Assembly (NCBI GenBank): GCA_035529435.1
Contig: DATKWS010000124.1
Coordinates: forward strand, 1 to 10,548
Length of the DNA stretch: 10,548 nt
DNA from: DATKWS01 sp035529435
GTDB taxonomy: Bacteria; Krumholzibacteriota; Krumholzibacteriia; Krumholzibacteriales; Krumholzibacteriaceae
Direction: 5' to 3'
Within the stretch, counting starts at the first letter, position 1. Each line of letters opens with the position of its first letter. Shown piece after piece: positions 7,143-10,548 of this stretch. The notes under the pieces were generated by a model that saw nothing but the letters and a program-made list of their open reading frames with translations, did no database searches and was not told the DNA's origin. The position numbers were made by a program, and so were the translations under genes.

Positions 7143-7556
7143 TCAGTCCGTCTTCTTCCTGCGGCCCCGGCGTTTTTTTTCTCCCCGTCCACTCCGGGAG
7201 CTCTTCTGCTCGAGTTGCCGCTCGAGTTCGATAAACGTCTTGGCCACCTCGTACTTGGTCTTCCAGTGGTCCAGCTCCTTCTTGAGGGTGGCATTCGATG
7301 CGGTCAGCTCCTTGGTCTGAACGTCCGACACCGGGGCCGGCTTGCGGCCTCGCTTCTTCGGCTCCAAGGCCTCCATCGCGGCCTGGTCCGTCGCCTCCAT
7401 CGCCCGATACAACGTCTGCCGGCTCACCCCGAAGCTCGTGCACAGCTCTTGTACCGTCACCTCGCCCTTGCGCGCCAGCATCACCACTCGGTAGCGTTCC
7501 TGGCCACTCAGCTCCTTCCACTTCAACGTTCTCGTCGGCTCGTCCAAAACTGCCAT
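7143..7556 (-). CDS. IS transposase OrfA, helix-turn-helix DNA-binding protein
   Basis: A 137-residue basic protein from the ATG at 7556; a GTG at 7580 in the same frame, with GAGGTG upstream, is an alternative start. Residues about 15-55 form a helix-turn-helix (E-R-Y-R-V-V-M-L-A-R-K-G-E-V-T-V-Q-E-L, then S-R-Q-T-L-Y-R-A), as in IS3-type OrfA proteins that bind the element's ends. A helical, probably coiled-coil segment follows (E-L-T-A-S-N-A-T-L-K-K-E-L), then a very basic tail. It overlaps the open part of the orfB frame by about 150 bases. Near its 3' end it contains eight consecutive adenines, a classical site for polymerase slippage. Start choice is uncertain. Confidence 0.72.
   Translation of the reverse strand: MAVLDEPTRTLKWKELSGQERYRVVMLARKGEVTVQELCTSFGVSRQTLYRAMEATDQAAMEALEPKKRGRKPAPVSDVQTKELTASNATLKKELDHWKTKYEVAKTFIELERQLEQKSSRSGRGEKKRRGRRKKTD
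7173..7180 (-). promoter_or_regulatory. A8 run at orfA/orfB overlap, candidate slippage site
   Basis: On the minus strand GAG is followed by eight A and then C. OrfA reads GAA-AAA-AAA-CGC. OrfB is the frame reached by losing one A (or gaining two), giving GAA-AAA-AAC-GCC. This fits transcriptional slippage, or +1/-2 frameshifting, better than the usual -1 ribosomal shift of IS3 elements. It is only a candidate until product sizes are known. Confidence 0.4.
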
Positions 7557-7578
7557 CCTCTCCGATGGTGAAGGGTGC

Positions 7579-8049
7579 ACCCATGTGGATCACCTCATGC
7601 ACCGCATCCCCCACCTTCACTTCGATCGCTTCTCCTTTACGAACCACCCGCACTTCCGTGCCCCCCAGCTGACCCAGCAAGTACAAGGGCGGCTGCGGCT
7701 CCTGCCCTAAGGCCAACCTGAGCGCGTTCTCCTCGCAACCCTGCTTGAGCGCCTCCTCCACATCCTCGCTCATGCCGTAAAACCGGTCCGCCGGACACGC
7801 GCCGTCGATCCCCTGATGTGGTCGCTGGTGGTTGTAGTAGTGTATCCAGTGATCTATCCGCTGACAAGCATCGGCAAACGAGGCAAACACCGCTTCACTG
7901 AGAAACTCTTCCCACATCGTTCTCCAGAACCGCTCGATCTTACCCAACGTCATGGGGTGATGAGGTGCGCTCCGGATGTGGTCGATCCCTTGCTGTTTGA
8001 GCACCTTCTGGAACCGCGTGCGGCCCCGCCAGGCCACAAACTGCCGCCG
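7579..8049 (-). pseudogene. IS481-like DDE transposase, C-terminal fragment (split by IS21)
   Basis: The minus-strand frame entering from the IS21 left end reads R-Q-F-V-A-W-R-G-R-T-R-F, then HHPMTLGKIERFW (the glutamate is the catalytic E of the DDE triad), then YYNHQRPHQGIDG and a C-terminal strand-rich tail (V-R-V-V-R-K-G-E-A-I-E-V-K-V-G-D). This is the third part of an integrase-core transposase. The first two catalytic aspartates lie on the other side of the IS21 element, in the fragment at the right edge of the window. The frame continues without a stop over orfA to 7090, so its natural 3' end is unclear; 7579 is where recognisable sequence meets the orfA start region. An apparent in-frame ATG at 8085 lies inside the IS21 terminal repeat and is artefactual. 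Confidence 0.8.
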
Positions 8050-8099
8050 TGTCAACGCCGATTTAATTTTCCCCAGAAGTGGCAAAGTAAAAGTGCACC
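8050..8099 (+). repeat. IS21 left terminal inverted repeat
   Basis: Fifty bases reading inward from TGTCAACGCC to AAAGTGCACC match the right-end repeat without gaps at 37 of 50 positions by eye. The best conserved blocks are the outer TGTCAA-GCC, the middle CCCA-AAGTGGC and the inner AAA-TGCACC, which are probably separate transposase-binding sites as known for IS21 ends. Confidence 0.85.
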
Positions 8100-8122
8100 A
8101 GTTGTGCTGGGTGTTACGGTGA

Positions 8123-8983
8123 TCAGCCGGTTTTGGATCGAGCCTCCTGTTTTGGGGGTCTTCCCCTGGAGCGGGTGGTTTTTTTGTTGCTACCGGCCAC
8201 TGCCGCTTTGAGATTCTCCGGCATCAGGGCTGCATGCTCTCTGAGGCGGTAGCTGTTGCCATCGATCTGGATAACGACTGCGTGATGGAGCAGGCGATCG
8301 AGCAATGCGGCGGCGATGACGCGGTCGCCGAAGATCTCACCCCACTCCGTGAATCCCCGGTTGCTGGTCAGGATGATCGCCCCCTTTTCGTACCGGGCAT
8401 TGATCAGCTGGAAGAACAGATGTGCGCCACCTCGCTCAAGCGGCAGATAGCCCACTTCGTCGATAATGAGTAGCGCTGTACGGCTCAGGAATCGAATGCG
8501 CGTCGGAAGCGTTCCTTCTCGTTCCGCCTTGAGCAGTGAAGCGATGATCTCGGCGAGGGTGGCGAGATAGGCACTCTTGCCGGCCTTGACTGCCTCGACA
8601 CCCAGGGCGATCGCCAGGTGCGACTTCCCCGTTCCCGGCGGCCCGAGGAAATGCACCACCTCCTTGCGTTCGACAAAGCCCAACTGGGCCAGGGTGAGGA
8701 TCTGGTTGCGGTCGACAGATGGTTGGAACGAGAAGTCATACTGTTCGAGTGTCTTGATCTGGGTCAGTCGGGCGGTCATGAGCGCCATCTTGATCCGTCG
8801 GCTCTCCCTCGTCGTGAGTTCCTCGCCGAGAAGCATATCGATCGCCTCGAGGGCCGATATCTCTCCCTGTTCGAGCCCCCTGACCGTGGCATCGAGCATC
8901 TCGAGGGCTCGGGCCATCTTCAGACCGACTAGGTTCATGCGGACACGTTCCAAGGTGCTGGCGGAGCCTGTGTGAGCAGTCAT
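8123..8983 (-). CDS. istB: IS21 transposition helper ATPase IstB
   Basis: A 286-residue AAA+ ATPase of the DnaC/IstB type. Walker A is G114-P-P-G-T-G-K-S121 and Walker B is L-L-I-I-D175-E176, with sensor L-T-S-N at 205-208 and a candidate arginine finger R230 in LLDRLLHHA. An N-terminal helical domain (about 10-85) precedes the ATPase core, and a basic tail rich in K, R and S ends the protein, a little longer than the usual ~250 residues. IstB oligomerises on DNA, selects the target and activates the transposase IstA. Its ATG overlaps the istA stop codon as ATGA, so translation is probably coupled. Reading frame is intact. Confidence 0.94.
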   Translation of the reverse strand: MTAHTGSASTLERVRMNLVGLKMARALEMLDATVRGLEQGEISALEAIDMLLGEELTTRESRRIKMALMTARLTQIKTLEQYDFSFQPSVDRNQILTLAQLGFVERKEVVHFLGPPGTGKSHLAIALGVEAVKAGKSAYLATLAEIIASLLKAEREGTLPTRIRFLSRTALLIIDEVGYLPLERGGAHLFFQLINARYEKGAIILTSNRGFTEWGEIFGDRVIAAALLDRLLHHAVVIQIDGNSYRLREHAALMPENLKAAVAGSNKKTTRSRGRPPKQEARSKTG

Positions 8984-10251
8984 CGCATCCCCCTTCCGTC
9001 TCGAGCGAGAGCGCTGGCGACGGCCGCATAGACCTCCAGCGACCGAGTGGCAACCCGCTCACCGGGAAGGCCGATAGGTTCCTCTGCGACCCTCTCGCGG
9101 CGTACCTTCGCATTGCCGGGCGGTGGATACCGGCGGTGCCCCTCTGCCACACGCCGCTTGCCACTGCCTTCCAGCACCGGGTGAACGGCGACCAGCTGAC
9201 CCTCTTCCAGGATCGATACCTCTGTGGCGGTCACCTGCACCTCCACGACTCTGCGCTTCGTCGTATCGGGAACACTGTAGAGGTTCCCATCCACCGATAC
9301 CATGCCGTCCCGCGTAATCCGGCGCTCGAGCTTGAGCACCGATCCGAACGGCACGGCCGGAAGAGGTAAGAGCGCCTTTTTTTCTTCGGCAAATGCCTCA
9401 TGCACCAAACGCCGCGTCGTCCCGTGCAGTCTCCGGTTGGCCACCTCATCCAGCCACTGATCGAACTGCCGGTTCAAATCCTCGTAATTACGAAAACGAC
9501 GTCCCATGAAGAAGTCCTGCCGGATGTACCGATAGGGCCGCTCAATCTTCCCTTTCGTCTTCGCCCGGTGTTTCGGGCATGCGCGGGGAATGAATCCGTA
9601 GTGCTGAGAAAGCGCCAAGAGGGTCTTGTTGTAGATGATGCCCCGCGGGTCTTCCTCCCCGATCACCGCCGTCTTCATCTGGTCATAGAGTATCTCCCGT
9701 GGCACACCGCCGATCTTCTCAAAGGCAGCCATGTGACAGCGCACCACGGTGGCAAGGTCCTGCCGCCACACGAACCGTCCTGCCAGGTGCCGACTGCAAC
9801 CGAGAACCATGCTGAAGAGCCACAGCCGATGCTCCTCGGAGGGGGTATCGGTAAATCGAACCGCAAAGTGCGCAAAATCCACCTGCCCCTGCTTGCCCGC
9901 CGGCGTCTCGAAGCGGTGCTCGTAGCCAGTATCCTCCACCGGGCGAACATCCCGCACATAGTCCTTCACCGTCGTGTACCCCCCTCGATATCCCATCTCC
10001 CTGATCTCGCGAAGCAACCGAACGGCGGTGAGCTCCGAGAACTCCTCCAGGCGCTCTTTGATATACCCCTTGAAATCATCGAGCACGCTCCCCCGCGGCG
10101 AACGGGGCCCGTAGGCCGGCGAATCGAGCCCTCTGCGAAGATACTTGGTCACCGTCCTACGGTTAAAACCCGTGCGCCGGGCAATGGCTCGTATCGAAAG
10201 ACCTTCTCTGTGAAGCTCATGTATCATGAATATCTCCCCATGCTCGAGCAC
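8980..10251 (-). CDS. istA: IS21 transposase IstA
   Basis: A 423-residue DDE transposase. An N-terminal helix-turn-helix (about 17-40: L-S-I-R-A-I-A-R-R-T-G-F-N-R-R-T-V) binds the element ends. The catalytic triad can be placed at D125 (GQVDFAHF), D190 (ILYDQMKTAV) and E237 (KTKGKIERPYRYIRQDF). A C-terminal beta-rich region near 310-350 (V-S-V-D-G-N-L-Y-S-V-P) is the Mu-transposase-like domain of this family. I keep the GTG at 10251: it gives the family N-terminus (M-L-x-x-G-E-I-F-M-I-H-E-L-H-R) and has AGGGGGTG upstream. An ATG at 10227 with GGGGAG is an alternative, losing 8 residues. It works with IstB. An inverted repeat directly before the start may control its translation. Confidence 0.94.
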   Translation of the reverse strand: MLEHGEIFMIHELHREGLSIRAIARRTGFNRRTVTKYLRRGLDSPAYGPRSPRGSVLDDFKGYIKERLEEFSELTAVRLLREIREMGYRGGYTTVKDYVRDVRPVEDTGYEHRFETPAGKQGQVDFAHFAVRFTDTPSEEHRLWLFSMVLGCSRHLAGRFVWRQDLATVVRCHMAAFEKIGGVPREILYDQMKTAVIGEEDPRGIIYNKTLLALSQHYGFIPRACPKHRAKTKGKIERPYRYIRQDFFMGRRFRNYEDLNRQFDQWLDEVANRRLHGTTRRLVHEAFAEEKKALLPLPAVPFGSVLKLERRITRDGMVSVDGNLYSVPDTTKRRVVEVQVTATEVSILEEGQLVAVHPVLEGSGKRRVAEGHRRYPPPGNAKVRRERVAEEPIGLPGERVATRSLEVYAAVASALARDGRGMR

Positions 10252-10302
10252 GTGACACCCCCTGAAAGTGGTATATAGACCACCTCAGGGTCTCGATGTC
10301 AC
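10252..10302 (-). promoter_or_regulatory. Long interrupted inverted repeat over the istA ribosome binding site
   Basis: The arms GTGACA/TGTCAC, CCCTGA/TCAGGG and GTGGT/ACCAC are nested symmetrically around a 6-base centre, with small unpaired gaps (about 16 base pairs in all). On the transcribed (minus) strand the 3' arm contains the AGGGGGTG ribosome binding site and ends at the GTG start. A -10-like TATATA (10277-10272) sits at the centre, weakly partnered by GTGACA 19 bases upstream. Pairing and function are inferred. Confidence 0.55.
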
Positions 10303-10359
10303 ACACTCCGTGACAACTCCTTTTTGCGTTATTGCTTGGCCTGTTTGCTCAGACCCGGT

Positions 10360-10409
10360 GGTGCATTTTTGAGTCGCCACTTATGGGTATTATTACAGTG
10401 GCATTGACA
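10360..10409 (-). repeat. IS21 right terminal inverted repeat
   Basis: Partner of the left-end repeat, read inward on the minus strand from TGTCAATGCC at the outer end to AAAATGCACC inside. It shares the same three conserved blocks and spacing. Confidence 0.85.
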
Positions 10410-10548
10410 GCCCGTTATCGGAAAGGATTTCTCGAGGCGCTCCCCACTGGCCGATCGCACCCTTCGTTACCTCCAGGATCGCATCGGCGCTCTGCTGGCG
10501 GAACAATCCCCAGCCCGTGATGTAGCGCGAATGATCGTCGATGATCCC
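10410..10548 (-). pseudogene. IS481-like DDE transposase, upstream fragment (runs off window)
   Basis: The minus strand from the right edge reads, in one frame, I-I-D-D-H-S-R-Y-I-T-G-W-G-L-F, then A-P-R-E-I-L-S-D-N-G, and meets the IS21 end after the first base of the next codon. These carry the first and second catalytic aspartates of an integrase-core transposase, and the missing E is in the fragment at 7579-8049. The N-terminus with its DNA-binding domain lies beyond the window. The gene is inactive because of the IS21 insertion. Confidence 0.85.

Larger units (their letters stand above)
8050..10409 (-). mobile_element. IS21-family insertion sequence, complete (2,360 bp)
   Basis: The element has terminal inverted repeats starting TGTCAA at both ends, istA and istB in one direction with a 4-base overlap, and a coding region without breaks. 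It lies inside an IS481-like transposase gene. Flanking 4-base target copies are GCCG (8046-8049) and GCCC (10410-10413) on the plus strand, differing at one base. Deleting the element plus one copy restores the host gene in frame (D-N-G-R-Q-F), which fixes both borders. It looks capable of movement. Confidence 0.9.

Noticed and set aside
7090..8049. CRISPR array, toxin-antitoxin or defence genes among the short frames of the mobile region
   Set aside because: No regularly spaced repeats were found, and every supported frame in 6113-10548 is explained by transposase genes or their shadows.
8050..8085. ATG at 8085 as the start of a 331-residue transposase
   Set aside because: It lies inside the IS21 terminal repeat; the protein is a C-terminal fragment of a gene whose upstream part is beyond the other IS21 end.

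Overview
The window looks like a bacterial chromosome segment, GC-rich and strongly codon-biased, with clear Shine-Dalgarno sequences and several sigma70-type promoters. The gene content (M64 peptidase, rubrerythrin-like protein, FabL-type SDR, TrxB, Nfo, DUF2007) fits an uncultured lineage, perhaps of the FCB or a neighbouring candidate phylum. That placement is a guess and cannot be settled from this sequence.

Bases 1-5914 are an ordinary, compact housekeeping region. It starts with the 3' part of an M64-family zinc peptidase (+). Convergent to it is a ferritin-like/rubrerythrin gene (-) with its own promoter. Next comes a two-gene minus-strand operon, trxB followed by a FabL-like enoyl-ACP reductase. 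Divergent from trxB is a DRG/Obg-like GTPase with a C-terminal TGS domain (+). It ends 3 bp from the convergent endonuclease IV gene nfo (-). Divergent from nfo is a small DUF2007 protein (+), then tRNA-Val(CAC) with an encoded CCA end.

From base 5915 to the right edge the window is mobile DNA. Immediately downstream of the tRNA is the last ~41 codons of a tyrosine recombinase, including its GHS motif and nucleophilic Tyr, reading toward the tRNA. This is the scar of an element that used the tRNA as attachment site. Its upstream part is replaced by an orfA/orfB (IS3-like, DD35E) transposase pair, which meets the 3' end of a second, IS481-like DDE transposase gene. That gene is cut in two by an apparently intact 2,360-bp IS21-family element (istA, istB) with 50-bp imperfect terminal inverted repeats. 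Removing the IS21 element and one 4-bp target duplication rejoins the host transposase exactly in frame at D-N-G / R-Q-F, so the order of these two events is readable. The N-terminal half of the split transposase runs off the right edge.

No stretch over 300 bases lacks a gene or a recognisable mobile-element part. The most interesting regulatory structure is a long interrupted inverted repeat abutting the istA start codon, which could hide its ribosome binding site in read-through transcripts. No CRISPR array, rRNA or new defence system was seen.
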